Shown here: one piece after another, positions 1 through 8,632 of the stretch
How the letters are laid out: each line of letters starts with the position of its first letter
How positions within the stretch are numbered: position 1 is the stretch's first letter
NCBI RefSeq assembly: GCF_009649175.1
Contig: NZ_WJPO01000012.1
Span: forward strand, 1-64,000
Length of the DNA: 64,000 nucleotides
Source of the DNA: Rhodovulum strictum
GTDB taxonomy: Bacteria; Pseudomonadota; Alphaproteobacteria; Rhodobacterales; Rhodobacteraceae
Reading direction: 5' to 3'
The notes under the pieces: model-generated
What the model saw: only the letters and a program-made list of their open reading frames with translations
The model's database searches: none
What the model was told of the DNA's origin: nothing
Position numbers and translations under genes: made by a program

Positions 1-54
1 AAGACCTTCCTTTCCGCCATCGCCCTCGCCGCAACCGTCCTGTTCTGGCTTTGA
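1..54 (+). pseudogene. Possible truncated secretory gene, signal-peptide remnant
   Basis: Read in frame from the first base, the left edge encodes KTFLSAIALAATVLFWL followed by TGA at 52-54. This is the shape of a Sec signal peptide (Lys, then a hydrophobic core), needing only a Met codon just left of the window, but no cleavage motif or mature domain follows. The bases are GC-rich like the rest of the genome, and AT-rich DNA begins directly after. The likely reading is a native exported-protein gene cut off by the incoming FRG-gene DNA. It could also be the chance tail of an unrelated gene, because the 5' part lies outside the window. Confidence 0.3.
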
Positions 55-109
55 CGATCAATGAGTCTGGAGCCTAGTAGACAACATCTCAGAATATCTT
101 GGTGTCGTT

Positions 110-922
110 TTGAAGGATCAACCGCAAGAAAAGGTTGTCGCTTACCGCGGGCACTCAGACCACACCTTCAAACTTCAGCCAAGGGTGTTTCGGCACAAAA
201 AATCAAAGCAGCATGAGGAACGCATTCTATCCGAACTCCTCACGGAGTCTCCAGACGACTTTAAGGACGACCGGACAGTATTTGAGCAGTTGGTCAGAGC
301 ACAGCACTACGATCTACCGACACGTCTGCTCGACGTAACACTAAACCCCCTAGTTGCACTCTACTTTGCGACGCGAGAAAGTATTCATTCTGGCAATGAT
401 GGCGAAGTAATCCAATTTATTATTTCGCCGGAGAGAGCAAAGCTATTCGATAGCGATACGGTGAGCTGCATTTCGAACGTTGCTCGCCTCTCCTACGACG
501 AAAAGAATGAGCTATTTAAGTTCCTTAACGCCGCTTCAGGAAAGGGCGGAATATCAGCCTTAGACATAAATGACTTCAACAAAAGGGATGACGTAAAACG
601 CCTTGTTCAATTCATACGCGTCGAAAAACCATACTTTCAAAACACAGTGCGCCCGATAGACCTTCGTCGCTTCATATTCGTGACGCCGAAAAGAAACAAC
701 AAGCGCGTTTTGGCGCAAAGTGGAGCATTCATCATCGCAGGTCTACTTAGAAGTGTGGGCGATGAAAGCTCAAGAGCGCTTGAGATTAACAGAATCAGAA
801 TAAACAGCCAGCACAAAGATGAAATACTGAGGGATTTGGACAAACTAAACATAAATGAGCGGACGATGTTCCCAGAAGTTGAGAACGCGGCGCGCTATAT
901 CACAAAAAAAATCACAAGCTAG
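110..922 (+). CDS. FRG-domain protein (possibly 5'-truncated)
   Basis: The FRG family is named for a Phe-Arg-Gly motif; its biochemical role is unsettled and members are often found in accessory DNA. Visible motifs are YRGHSD at residues 12-17 (the FRG signature), the hallmark block from Q65 to F87 containing HYDLPTRLLD and ALYFA, and a C-terminal RVLAQSGAFIIAGL segment. The start given is a TTG at 110. The frame stays open back to a TGA at 62-64, and the codons before the TTG read WSLVDNISEYLGVVLKDQ, which looks like the usual N-terminal lead-in of FRG proteins, so the true start may be lost or shifted. Codon use is AT-rich, with A and T runs and codons such as ATA and AGA, unlike the neighbours. 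The stop codon touches the lepA stop with no gap. The pattern suggests horizontal acquisition. Confidence 0.75.
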   Translation: MKDQPQEKVVAYRGHSDHTFKLQPRVFRHKKSKQHEERILSELLTESPDDFKDDRTVFEQLVRAQHYDLPTRLLDVTLNPLVALYFATRESIHSGNDGEVIQFIISPERAKLFDSDTVSCISNVARLSYDEKNELFKFLNAASGKGGISALDINDFNKRDDVKRLVQFIRVEKPYFQNTVRPIDLRRFIFVTPKRNNKRVLAQSGAFIIAGLLRSVGDESSRALEINRIRINSQHKDEILRDLDKLNINERTMFPEVENAARYITKKITS

Positions 923-2725
923 TCATCCATCCATCTTCAGCGCATTGATGAACGCCTGCTGCGGGATCTCGACCTTGCCGAACTGGCGCATCTTCTTCTT
1001 ACCCGCCTTCTGCTTGTCCAGCAACTTGCGTTTGCGCGTCGCGTCGCCGCCATAGCATTTCGCGGTCACGTCCTTGCGCAGTGCCGCGATGGTCTCGCGC
1101 GCTATGACGCGGCCGCCGATGGCGGCCTGGACGGGGATCTTGAACATGTGGCGGGGGATCAGATCCTTGAGCTTCTCGACCATGGCGCGGCCGCGGGTTT
1201 CGGCACGGTCGCGGTGGACCATGACCGACAGCGCGTCCACCGGCTCGTCATTGACGAGGATCTGCATCTTGACCAGGAAATCCTGTCGATAGCCCGCCAT
1301 CTGGTAATCGAAGCTGGCATAGCCCTTGGTCACCGATTTCAGGCGGTCGTAGAAATCGAACACCACCTCGTTCAGCGGCAGGTCATAGACCACCATCGCG
1401 CGCGAGCCGGCATAGGTCAGGTCAAGCTGTTCGCCGCGCCGGTCCTGGCAGAGTTTCAGCACATCGCCCAGGAATTCGTCGGGCACCATGATCGTGGCCT
1501 TGATGCGCGGTTCTTCCAGGTGGTCGACATGGGTCAGGTCGGGCATGTCGGCGGGGTTGTGCAGTTCCAGCATCGTACCGTCGCGCATGTAGACATGATA
1601 GACCACCGAGGGCGCGGTGGTGATCAGGTCGATGCCGTATTCGCGTTCCAGCCGGTCGCGCACCACTTCGAGATGCAGAAGCCCCAGGAACCCGCAGCGA
1701 AAACCAAAGCCCAGCGCGGCCGAGGTTTCCATTTCAGAGGTGAAGCTGGCATCGTTCAGCGCCAGTTTCTCGATGGCGTCGCGCAGATCCTCGAATTCGT
1801 TCGCATCGACCGGGAACAGGCCGCAGAACACCACCGGGATCGAGGGCTTGAAGCCCGGCAGCGGCGTTTCGACGCCCTTTCGTTCCGTGGTGATCGTGTC
1901 GCCGACGCGGGTATCTCGGACCTGCTTGATCGATGCGGTCAGAAAGCCGATCTCGCCCGGACCCAGCTCCGCGATGTCCTGCATGGCGGGGCGGAAGACG
2001 CCGATGCGGTCGACCTGATAGGCGCCCCCCGTCCGCATCATCTTGATCCGGTCGCCCTTGCGCAACACGCCATCCATGATGCGCACCAGCACGACAACCC
2101 CGAGGTAGGGATCGTAATAGCTGTCGACCAGCAGCGCCTTGAGCGGCTTTGCCGGGTCGCCCTCATGCGGGGGGGGCAGGCGGGTGACGATGGCCTCCAG
2201 CACATCCGGTATCCCGAGGCCGGTCTTGGCGGAGATCTGGATGGCGTTGGAGGCGTCGATGCCGATCACATCCTCGATCTGGGCGGCGATACGCTCGGGT
2301 TCGGCGGCGGGCAGGTCGATCTTGTTCAGGACGGGGACGATCTCGTGATCGGCGTCCAGCGCGGTGTAGACATTGGCCAGCGTCTGCGCCTCGACCCCCT
2401 GGGTGGCATCGACCACCAGCAGCGAGCCCTCGACCGCGCGCATGGAACGCGAGACCTCATAGGCGAAGTCGACATGGCCGGGTGTGTCGATCAGGTTCAG
2501 GACATAGGTCTTGCCGTCCTTCGCGGGGTATTCGATGCGGACGGTGTTGGCCTTGATGGTGATGCCGCGCTCGCGCTCGATATCCATGGCGTCGAGCAAC
2601 TGCTCTTTCATGTCGCGCTCGGCGACGGTGCCGGTCATCTGGATCAGACGGTCGGCGAGGGTGGATTTGCCGTGGTCGATATGAGCCACGATCGAGAAGT
2701 TGCGGATTTGTGCGAGCTCGGTCAT
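923..2725 (-). CDS. lepA: Elongation factor 4 (LepA)
   Basis: Ribosome-associated translational GTPase that acts on stalled elongating ribosomes and in initiation or assembly; cytoplasm and inner membrane. The 600-residue length is normal for the family. G motifs are clear: AHIDHGKST (G1), DTPGHVDF (G3) and NKIDLP (G4), followed by the EF-G-like domains and the Lys/Arg-rich LepA C-terminal domain ([18 protein letters not shown]). The start chosen is ATG at 2725 ([18 protein letters not shown]), which matches the family N-terminus. The frame stays open for 30 codons upstream, but that stretch has no conserved character. Transcribed alone on the minus strand. Confidence 0.97.
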   Translation of the reverse strand: MTELAQIRNFSIVAHIDHGKSTLADRLIQMTGTVAERDMKEQLLDAMDIERERGITIKANTVRIEYPAKDGKTYVLNLIDTPGHVDFAYEVSRSMRAVEGSLLVVDATQGVEAQTLANVYTALDADHEIVPVLNKIDLPAAEPERIAAQIEDVIGIDASNAIQISAKTGLGIPDVLEAIVTRLPPPHEGDPAKPLKALLVDSYYDPYLGVVVLVRIMDGVLRKGDRIKMMRTGGAYQVDRIGVFRPAMQDIAELGPGEIGFLTASIKQVRDTRVGDTITTERKGVETPLPGFKPSIPVVFCGLFPVDANEFEDLRDAIEKLALNDASFTSEMETSAALGFGFRCGFLGLLHLEVVRDRLEREYGIDLITTAPSVVYHVYMRDGTMLELHNPADMPDLTHVDHLEEPRIKATIMVPDEFLGDVLKLCQDRRGEQLDLTYAGSRAMVVYDLPLNEVVFDFYDRLKSVTKGYASFDYQMAGYRQDFLVKMQILVNDEPVDALSVMVHRDRAETRGRAMVEKLKDLIPRHMFKIPVQAAIGGRVIARETIAALRKDVTAKCYGGDATRKRKLLDKQKAGKKKMRQFGKVEIPQQAFINALKMDG

Positions 2726-2889
2726 GCGCGGGATATGCGGCGGTTTCGGGGGCCGGTCAAGCGGCGGCGCATTGTGGGGCAACGGATTCTGCGGCAGGGC
2801 GCAGGACCGGGTCAACGGCCTTGTTTTTCAGGGCCGGGACGGGCGGCAGGCAATATTGCGGAGCGCCTGCGGCGCAAGACGAGTCCCGG

Positions 2890-2942
2890 GCGGCCCGTTC
2901 CGGGCCGCGTTCGGGTATTTGGACCAGGAAGAAGACGCGGGC
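2890..2942 (+). repeat. Dispersed intergenic element, copy A (hairpin + GGGTATTTGGACCAGGAAGAAG)
   Basis: A GC hairpin (CGGCCCG / CGGGCCG around 2892-2909) is followed by GGGTATTTGG-ACCAGGAAGAAG. The same tail occurs at 25498-25522 on the plus strand and at 41127-41152 on the minus strand. Here it lies between two minus-strand genes but points in the plus direction, so it is not simply the terminator of an adjacent gene. Seen directly by comparing the three sites. The function is unknown. Confidence 0.6.
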
Positions 2943-2947
2943 GCGGG

Positions 2948-3403
2948 TCAGCGGCGGGCGATCTCGGCCAGAAGCCCGCGGGCGGCATCCTCGACCAGAT
3001 CCAGCACCAGATCGAAGCCGCCCTCGTAATAGGGGTCGGGCACCTCGTCGCGGGGGCTGTCGGCATAGTCGAGGAACAGCCGGACGGGGGTGGCATTGCC
3101 GGGCGGGCGGATCCTTTCCAGATCGGCAAGGTTGCTGCGATCCATCGCGAGGATCAGGTCGAAACCGTCGAAATCCGCGGCGCGCACCTGCCGGGCGCGC
3201 AGCACCGAAAGGTCGTAGCCGCGCCGTGCCGCCTCGCGCGTGGCGCGGGAATCGGGCGGATCGCCCGCATGCCAGCCCCCGGTTCCGGCGCTGTCGATCT
3301 GGACCGGCAGGCGGGCGGCCTCGGCCATCTGCGCGACGACCCCGTGGGCGGTGGGCGAGCGGCAGATATTGCCGAGGCAGACGAACAGGATGCGGGTGGT
3401 CAT
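2948..3403 (-). CDS. Low-molecular-weight protein-tyrosine phosphatase
   Basis: Cytoplasmic LMW-PTP family enzyme that dephosphorylates phosphotyrosine; the physiological substrate cannot be told from sequence. The catalytic P-loop CLGNICRS supplies nucleophile Cys9 and Arg15, and the general-acid Asp lies in VPDPYYEG (Asp123). The 151-residue length is typical. The start at 3403 (MTTRILFVCLGNICRSP) places the P-loop where the family has it. The gene is divergent from the sirtuin gene, with about 40 bases between the two starts, so the promoters must overlap. Confidence 0.93.
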   Translation of the reverse strand: MTTRILFVCLGNICRSPTAHGVVAQMAEAARLPVQIDSAGTGGWHAGDPPDSRATREAARRGYDLSVLRARQVRAADFDGFDLILAMDRSNLADLERIRPPGNATPVRLFLDYADSPRDEVPDPYYEGGFDLVLDLVEDAARGLLAEIARR

Positions 3404-3444
3404 GGGCCTCTCCTTTCGGCATTGTGATAGCGGAGGGGCGGGCG

Positions 3445-4146
3445 ATGACCAAGATCGTGATTCTGACCGGGGCGGGAATTTCGGCCGAAAGCGGGCTGGG
3501 CACGTTCCGCGACAAGGACGGCATCTGGACGCGCTACGATCTGGCCGAGGTCGCGACCCCCGAGGGCTTTGCCCGCGACCCCGCTTTGGTGCACGAATTC
3601 TACAATGCGCGGCGCCGCAATGCCGCCGAGGCGATCCCGAATGCGGCCCATGCGGCGCTGGCGCGGCTGGAACATGCCCTGCCGGGCGAGGTGCGGATCG
3701 TCACCCAGAATATCGACGATCTGCACGAGCGCGCGGGCAGCCGGGCGGTCTGGCACATGCACGGGCAGATCACGCGCGCCCGCTGTGCCGCCTGTGGCGA
3801 GACCTGGACCGCGCCGATGACGATGCGCGCGGACGATCCCTGCCCGTCCTGTGCCGCCCCGGCGACGCGGCCCGATATCGTCTGGTTCGGCGAGTTTCCC
3901 TATCACATGGACGCGATCTGGGACGTGCTGCGCGCGGCCGAGCTGTTCGTGGCGATCGGCACCTCGGGCAGCGTCTATCCGGCCGCCGCCTTCGTGCAGG
4001 ATGCGGCGCGCGCGGGCGCGCGGACGCTGGAGTTGAACCTGGAGCCGTCCGAAACCGTGGGCGATTTCGCCGAGGCCCGGCATGGTCCGGCCAGCGAGAT
4101 CGTGCCCGCCTGGGTGGACGAGATCCTGCGCAGGCGGGGTCAGTAG
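3445..4146 (+). CDS. cobB: NAD-dependent protein deacylase, sirtuin family (CobB-like)
   Basis: Removes acyl groups from protein lysines using NAD+. The 233-residue protein shows the NAD-binding GAGISAESGLGTFR block, TQNIDDLH, catalytic His106 in WHMHGQ, and a zinc ribbon (Cys114, Cys117, Cys133, Cys136). The Y-x-x-R pair at Tyr53/Arg56 (EFYNARR) is the marker of class III sirtuins, which prefer succinyl and malonyl lysine; desuccinylase activity is therefore inferred. Start ATG at 3445 follows a strong GGAGGGG ribosome-binding site. The 3' end overlaps the convergent CIA30 gene by seven bases. Confidence 0.93.
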   Translation: MTKIVILTGAGISAESGLGTFRDKDGIWTRYDLAEVATPEGFARDPALVHEFYNARRRNAAEAIPNAAHAALARLEHALPGEVRIVTQNIDDLHERAGSRAVWHMHGQITRARCAACGETWTAPMTMRADDPCPSCAAPATRPDIVWFGEFPYHMDAIWDVLRAAELFVAIGTSGSVYPAAAFVQDAARAGARTLELNLEPSETVGDFAEARHGPASEIVPAWVDEILRRRGQ

Positions 4147-4664
4147 ACGCCGAACCCGGCCAGCGCGATATCGGCCCGCTGGTCGCGGCCATAGGCGGCG
4201 ATGCCGAGGCTGTCGACCGTTTCGGGGTGCAGACTTGCGGCGGCCCCGCCCCGGGGCTGGAAATCGCTCAGCGGGATGCGGATCTCGCGCCAGTCGGGGG
4301 TGGTGTCGAACCCGGCCTGATGGAATTGCCAGGGTCGCGTGGCGGCGCTGCGCAGATGGATGAAATAGCGCTGCCCGTCGCCGCGCACATGCAGCACGAT
4401 GCCTTGCGCATCGGGGGGCAGGGTGACGGGTCGGCGCATCTGGACGAAACCGCCGCGATTGGCGGTGCTGACCATGCCGGTCAGGTGCAGGAAGCCCCTG
4501 CCCTGTTCCTCGGCATAGGCGGCGGCGCCGGTCGAAACGCCGCCCATCACCCGGTCGGACAGAAAGGACCAGGCGCGCGCGGTTTCGGGGGTGATGGGCT
4601 CGATCATCTCAGCCGCGGCCGGGGCGGCCAGCACAAGGGCAAGGGCCAGCCATGGCCGGATCAT
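4140..4664 (-). CDS. Secreted CIA30-family protein
   Basis: Belongs to the CIA30 / complex I intermediate-associated protein 30 fold, a galactose-binding-like beta-sandwich whose bacterial role is unknown. Residues 1-19 form a Sec signal peptide ([19 protein letters not shown]). The family blocks [38 protein letters not shown] and [10 protein letters not shown] are present. Start ATG at 4664 overlaps the stop of the upstream thioredoxin gene in an ATGA, so the two are probably translationally coupled. A periplasmic role together with the thioredoxin is inference. Confidence 0.82.
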   Translation of the reverse strand: MIRPWLALALVLAAPAAAEMIEPITPETARAWSFLSDRVMGGVSTGAAAYAEEQGRGFLHLTGMVSTANRGGFVQMRRPVTLPPDAQGIVLHVRGDGQRYFIHLRSAATRPWQFHQAGFDTTPDWREIRIPLSDFQPRGGAAASLHPETVDSLGIAAYGRDQRADIALAGFGVY

Positions 4665-5218
4665 CCCCCATTCATCAGCGCGGCGACGATGGCCTTGGCG
4701 CTGTCGCTGTCCCATTCGGCATCGCCCTGCATCCGGGCAATCTCCTGTCCTTCGGGGTTCAGGATCACGGTCACGGGCAGGCCCATCACCCCCATCTGCC
4801 GGGCCAGCCCCGAATCCGGGTCGCGCCATTTCGGCAGGGTGGCGATGGACAGATCCGAGAACAGCCGGTCGATGCCCTGGGGCGAATTGCGCCCGGTCGC
4901 CACCGTGACCACCGCAAAGCCCGCGCCGCCGAATTCGGCATTCAGCCGGTCGAGCGCGGGCATTTCATGGCGGCAGGGCGGGCACCAGGTTGCCCAGAAA
5001 TTCAGCACCACCCAGCGGCCGCGATGTTCGCCCAGCGCGCGGGGCGCCTCGGCCTCGTCGATCAGGGCGATTGCGGGCACGGGTTTCGGCGCGGCATGGA
5101 AGACGAGCTTGCGCATGTCGCCTTCGCGCAGCCCGTTCAGCGCGGCGGGATCGGCGGCGGCGGCATTTGCACCCAGCGCAAGGGCCGTGTAGAGGACGAG
5201 CGACCTGACGAACGACAT
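4661..5218 (-). CDS. TlpA/DsbE-type thiol-disulfide oxidoreductase
   Basis: Periplasmic thioredoxin-fold protein of 185 residues. The N-terminal signal peptide is [22 protein letters not shown]. The active site is WCPPC (Cys79, Cys82) in the context [20 protein letters not shown], and the cis-Pro segment is [12 protein letters not shown]. TlpA and DsbE relatives reduce disulfides during cytochrome c or oxidase maturation; no such genes are adjacent, so the substrate is open. Start ATG at 5218 faces argH across only 24 bases, so promoter elements must overlap gene ends. Confidence 0.9.
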   Translation of the reverse strand: MSFVRSLVLYTALALGANAAAADPAALNGLREGDMRKLVFHAAPKPVPAIALIDEAEAPRALGEHRGRWVVLNFWATWCPPCRHEMPALDRLNAEFGGAGFAVVTVATGRNSPQGIDRLFSDLSIATLPKWRDPDSGLARQMGVMGLPVTVILNPEGQEIARMQGDAEWDSDSAKAIVAALMNGG

Positions 5219-5242
5219 TTTTCCCTCCGAAGGGCCGTGACG

Positions 5243-6634
5243 ATGACCAACGACCAGTCCAACGCGATGTGGGGCGGGCGGTTCGCCGCCGGGCCGGACG
5301 CGATCATGGAGGCGATCAATGCCTCGATCTCGTTCGACCAGCGGCTGGCAGCCCAGGACATCGCCGGTTCCCGCGCCCATGCCGCCATGCTGGCAGCCAC
5401 GGGCATCATAAGCGATACGGATTCGCAGGCGATCCGGGAAGGGCTGCTCACGGTCTTGTCAGAGATCGAAGGCGGGCGCTTCGCGTTTTCCACCGCGCTC
5501 GAAGACATCCACATGAATGTCGAGGCGCGGCTGAAAGAGGTGATCGGCGAACCGGCGGGACGGCTGCACACCGCGCGCAGCCGCAACGATCAGGTGGCAA
5601 CCGATTTCCGGCTCTGGGTGCGCGACCAGATCGACGCCGCGCTGGCGGGGCTTGAGGCGCTGATCCGCGCGCTGCTGGCGCAGGCCGAGGCGGGGGCCGA
5701 CTGGGTGATGCCGGGCTTCACCCATCTGCAAACCGCCCAGCCGGTGACATGGGGCCACTACATGATGGCCTATGTCGAGATGTTCGCCCGCGACATGGGC
5801 CGCTTTGCCGATGCCCGCGCGCGGATGAACGAATGTCCCCTTGGTGCGGCGGCGCTGGCGGGCACGTCCTTTCCCATCGACCGGCACATGACGGCGGCGG
5901 CGCTGGGCTTCGACCGGCCGATGGCCAACAGCCTTGACGCGGTCAGCGACCGGGATTTCGCGCTGGAATTTCTGGGCGCCGCGTCGATCTGCGCGATGCA
6001 CCTGTCGCGTTTTGCCGAGGAACTGGTGATCTGGTCCTCGGCGCAGTTCCGCTTCGTCACCCTCAGCGACCGCTTCTCGACCGGTTCCTCGATCATGCCG
6101 CAGAAGAAGAACCCCGATGCGGCCGAACTGATCCGGGCCAAGATCGGGCGGATCATGGGGGCGAATGTCGCGCTGATGATGGTGATGAAGGGGCTGCCCT
6201 TGGCCTATTCCAAGGACATGCAGGAAGACAAGGAACAGGTCTTCGACGCCGCCGACAGCCTGATGCTGGCGCTGGCCGCGATGGAGGGCATGGTGCGCGA
6301 CATGCACGCGAACCGCCCCGCGCTGGAGGCGGCGGCAGCCAGCGGTTTTTCCACCGCGACCGATCTGGCCGACTGGCTGGTGCGGGCGCTGGGCATGCCG
6401 TTTCGCGACGCCCACCATGTCACCGGGCGGCTGGTCGCGCTGGCCGAGGCCAAGGGCTGCGATCTGCCCGACCTGACGCTTGCCGACATGCAGGGCGTGC
6501 ATGCGGGCATCGGGGCGGCGGTGTTCGACGTTCTGGGCGTGCACAATTCGGTCGCGAGTCGGGTAAGCTATGGCGGCACCGCGCCCGATCAGGTGCGGGC
6601 ACAGGTGGCGCGCTGGAAGGAACGGTTGGGATGA
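5243..6634 (+). CDS. argH: Argininosuccinate lyase
   Basis: Last step of arginine synthesis: argininosuccinate to arginine and fumarate. The 463-residue length is normal. The fumarase/aspartase superfamily signature [12 protein letters not shown] lies near residue 280, and the substrate-binding [14 protein letters not shown] and [11 protein letters not shown] blocks are intact. The start at 5243 ([14 protein letters not shown]) matches the family; the frame upstream is only the antisense of tlpA. It is the first gene of the operon argH - lipoprotein - LptM-like - DUF2834 - lysA - TIGR02302, whose members overlap or nearly touch. Confidence 0.97.
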   Translation: MTNDQSNAMWGGRFAAGPDAIMEAINASISFDQRLAAQDIAGSRAHAAMLAATGIISDTDSQAIREGLLTVLSEIEGGRFAFSTALEDIHMNVEARLKEVIGEPAGRLHTARSRNDQVATDFRLWVRDQIDAALAGLEALIRALLAQAEAGADWVMPGFTHLQTAQPVTWGHYMMAYVEMFARDMGRFADARARMNECPLGAAALAGTSFPIDRHMTAAALGFDRPMANSLDAVSDRDFALEFLGAASICAMHLSRFAEELVIWSSAQFRFVTLSDRFSTGSSIMPQKKNPDAAELIRAKIGRIMGANVALMMVMKGLPLAYSKDMQEDKEQVFDAADSLMLALAAMEGMVRDMHANRPALEAAAASGFSTATDLADWLVRALGMPFRDAHHVTGRLVALAEAKGCDLPDLTLADMQGVHAGIGAAVFDVLGVHNSVASRVSYGGTAPDQVRAQVARWKERLG

Positions 6635-6912
6635 CACGGCTTGCCGCGCTGGGGCTGATCCTGCTCGCGGGCTGCGCCGCGCCCTCGGGGCAGGTTGCGG
6701 TCACGCCGGACGGGCAGGCCTCGGGGCGGGTGGCCAGCGGGCCGGTGACGGTCTCGGGCGGGCCGGGCGGACCCGGGGCGTCGGTCCGGGTGGTGCAGAC
6801 GGGGACAAGTGCGGTGCGGGTCGGCACGGATGGGGCGGCGGTGTCGGTGCGGCCCGCCGGATTGCCGGTGCGGATCGGCGCGGGGACTGGAGGGGTAAGC
6901 CTTGGCTTCTAG
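6631..6912 (+). CDS. Small lipoprotein, Gly/Val-rich
   Basis: 93 residues with a lipoprotein signal peptide and lipobox LLAGC (lipidated Cys15). The mature part is low in complexity, made of Gly, Val, Ser and Thr with repeating VSGGP/VRV strands, possibly a short beta-rich tether. Its ATG overlaps the argH stop (ATGA at 6631-6634), so it is translationally coupled to argH. I do not recognise a named family. It overlaps the start of the next lipoprotein by 11 bases. Confidence 0.7.
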   Translation: MTRLAALGLILLAGCAAPSGQVAVTPDGQASGRVASGPVTVSGGPGGPGASVRVVQTGTSAVRVGTDGAAVSVRPAGLPVRIGAGTGGVSLGF

Positions 6913-7033
6913 ATGGATATGGGCCGCCGTCCTGGTGCTGGCCGGTTGCGGGGTCGACGGACCGCCGGAGCGGCCCCAGACCAGCGTGACGGTTGGCGGC
7001 ACGGTCGAATTCGGCGTGAAGGGAGGCCATTGA
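6902..7033 (+). CDS. lptM: LptM-like mini-lipoprotein (43 residues)
   Basis: A short reading frame with TTG start at 6902, preceded by a strong GGAGGGG ribosome-binding site at 6889-6895. It encodes a signal peptide ([16 protein letters not shown]) with lipidated Cys16, then CGVDGPPERP, close to the CG-x-x-GP-x-x-P motif of LptM/YifL. LptM helps oxidative maturation of the LptD-LptE LPS translocon in the outer membrane. Genes of this type usually sit just upstream of lysA or dapF, and here lysA follows after one gene. The stop overlaps the next ATG (TGATG). Family assignment rests on a short motif plus gene position. Confidence 0.72.
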   Translation: MASRWIWAAVLVLAGCGVDGPPERPQTSVTVGGTVEFGVKGGH

Positions 7034-7359
7034 TGACGCCCCTGCGAATGATCTTTCTGGCGCTTGCGATCTGGGGCGCCATTCACCCGATGTATTATTT
7101 CCTGAGCTGGTATTTCGCCAACGGCCAGGATTTCATGGGCATGATCGACGCCTGGTATGTCAATGACAGCACCACGGGTCTGGTCTGGGATCTGACGATC
7201 GCGGCCATCGCGCTGGCGATCTGGATCGTTGCCGACAGCATCCAGCGCCGCGACTGGCTGGGGCCGGTGGCGGTTCTGGCCATCGGCATCGGCGTGTCCT
7301 GCGCGCTGCCGCTTTACCTGTTCCTGCGCTCGCGCCCGCGCGACGCCAAGACGGCCTGA
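7033..7359 (+). CDS. DUF2834 membrane protein
   Basis: 108 residues, mostly hydrophobic, with three predicted membrane helices (about residues 5-25, 43-65 and 73-95). The pattern matches DUF2834: an HPMYYFLSWY segment after the first helix and a short cytoplasmic tail rich in Arg and Asp. Function is unknown. ATG at 7033 shares bases with the preceding TGA, and lysA starts seven bases after its stop, so it is part of the argH-lysA operon. Confidence 0.75.
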   Translation: MTPLRMIFLALAIWGAIHPMYYFLSWYFANGQDFMGMIDAWYVNDSTTGLVWDLTIAAIALAIWIVADSIQRRDWLGPVAVLAIGIGVSCALPLYLFLRSRPRDAKTA

Positions 7360-7366
7360 GCCCGGA

Positions 7367-8632
7367 ATGGATCATTTCCTCTATCGCGACGGCGTGCTGC
7401 ATGCCGAGGATGTCCCCCTGCCCGAGATCGCGGCGCAGGTCGGAACGCCGTTCTACTGCTATTCGGTCGCCACGCTGACCCGGCATTACCGCCTGTTCCA
7501 GGAGGCGCTGGCGGGCATGGATCACCTGATCTGCTATGCGGTGAAGGCCAATTCCAACCAGGCCGTGCTGAAGCTGATGGGCGATCTGGGGGCGGGCGTC
7601 GATGTCGTCTCGGGCGGGGAATACCGCCGGGCACGGGCGGCGGGCATTCCGGGCGAACGGATCGTGTTCTCGGGCGTCGGCAAGACGCGCGAGGAGATGC
7701 GGCTGGCGCTGGAGGGCGGGATCCGGCAGTTCAACGTCGAATCCGAACCCGAAATGGCGGCGCTGAACGAGGTGGCGCTGTCCATGGGCGTCGTGGCCCC
7801 CATCGCGGTGCGGGTGAATCCCGACGTCGATGCCCAGACGCATGAGAAGATCGCCACCGGCAAGGCCGAGAACAAGTTCGGCATCCCGATCGCCAGGGCG
7901 CGCGCCGTCTATGCACACGCCGCCAGCCTGCCGGGCCTGCGCGTCATCGGCATCGACGTGCATATCGGCAGCCAGTTGACCGCGCTCGAACCGTTCGAGG
8001 CCGCCTATTCCAAGGTCGCCGACCTGACCCGCGCGCTGCGTCAGGACGGGCATGAAATCATCCGGCTCGATCTGGGCGGGGGGCTTGGCATCCCCTATGA
8101 ACGCTCGAACGCCGCGCCCCCCCTGCCGCTGGAATATGGCGCCATGGTCAAGCGCGTGGTCGGCGATCTGGGCTGCGAGATCGAGATCGAGCCGGGCCGC
8201 CTGATCGCGGGCAATGCCGGGATCCTGGTCGCGCAGGCGATCTATGTGAAGGAGGGTGAGGGGCGGAATTTCCTGATCCTCGATGCCGCGATGAACGATC
8301 TGGTGCGGCCCGCGATGTATTCGGCCCATCACGACATCGTGCCGGTGATCGAACCCGCGCCGGGCACCGAACAGGCGCCCATCGACATCGTCGGGCCGGT
8401 CTGCGAGACGGGCGATACCTTCGCGAAAAGCCGGATGATGCCGCCCGTTGCCCCCGGCGATCTGGTCGCCTTTCGCTCGGCAGGCGCCTATGGCGCAGTG
8501 ATGGCCTCGGAATACAACACCCGCCCGCTGGTGCCCGAGGTGCTGGTCAGCGGGGATCACGTGGCCGTCATTCGGCACAGGCCATCCTTTGACGAGATCA
8601 TAAACCGCGATACCATCCCCGAGTGGCTTTGA
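7367..8632 (+). CDS. lysA: Diaminopimelate decarboxylase
   Basis: PLP enzyme that decarboxylates meso-diaminopimelate to L-lysine, the last step of lysine synthesis. 421 residues. The Schiff-base Lys60 lies in CYAVKANSN, the Gly-rich PLP phosphate loop is LDLGGGLGIPY, and the substrate-binding Cys lies in PVCETGDTFAK near residue 345. Start ATG at 7367 (MDHFLYRDG) matches the family and is preceded by GCCCGGA. The 3' end overlaps the next gene by 10 bases. Confidence 0.97.
   Translation: MDHFLYRDGVLHAEDVPLPEIAAQVGTPFYCYSVATLTRHYRLFQEALAGMDHLICYAVKANSNQAVLKLMGDLGAGVDVVSGGEYRRARAAGIPGERIVFSGVGKTREEMRLALEGGIRQFNVESEPEMAALNEVALSMGVVAPIAVRVNPDVDAQTHEKIATGKAENKFGIPIARARAVYAHAASLPGLRVIGIDVHIGSQLTALEPFEAAYSKVADLTRALRQDGHEIIRLDLGGGLGIPYERSNAAPPLPLEYGAMVKRVVGDLGCEIEIEPGRLIAGNAGILVAQAIYVKEGEGRNFLILDAAMNDLVRPAMYSAHHDIVPVIEPAPGTEQAPIDIVGPVCETGDTFAKSRMMPPVAPGDLVAFRSAGAYGAVMASEYNTRPLVPEVLVSGDHVAVIRHRPSFDEIINRDTIPEWL

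Noticed and set aside
61-110. ATG at 61 as start of the FRG gene
   Set aside because: It is one frame off. Its own frame soon gives RQHLRI with no FRG match. It may be the original start before a frame-shifting change, but as it stands it cannot encode the domain.
1148-3427. Long plus-strand open frame (759 codons) opposite lepA
   Set aside because: It is the antisense of lepA and the phosphatase gene. GC-rich third positions remove stops from the opposite strand. The translation has no domain and an odd His/Gln/Arg content.
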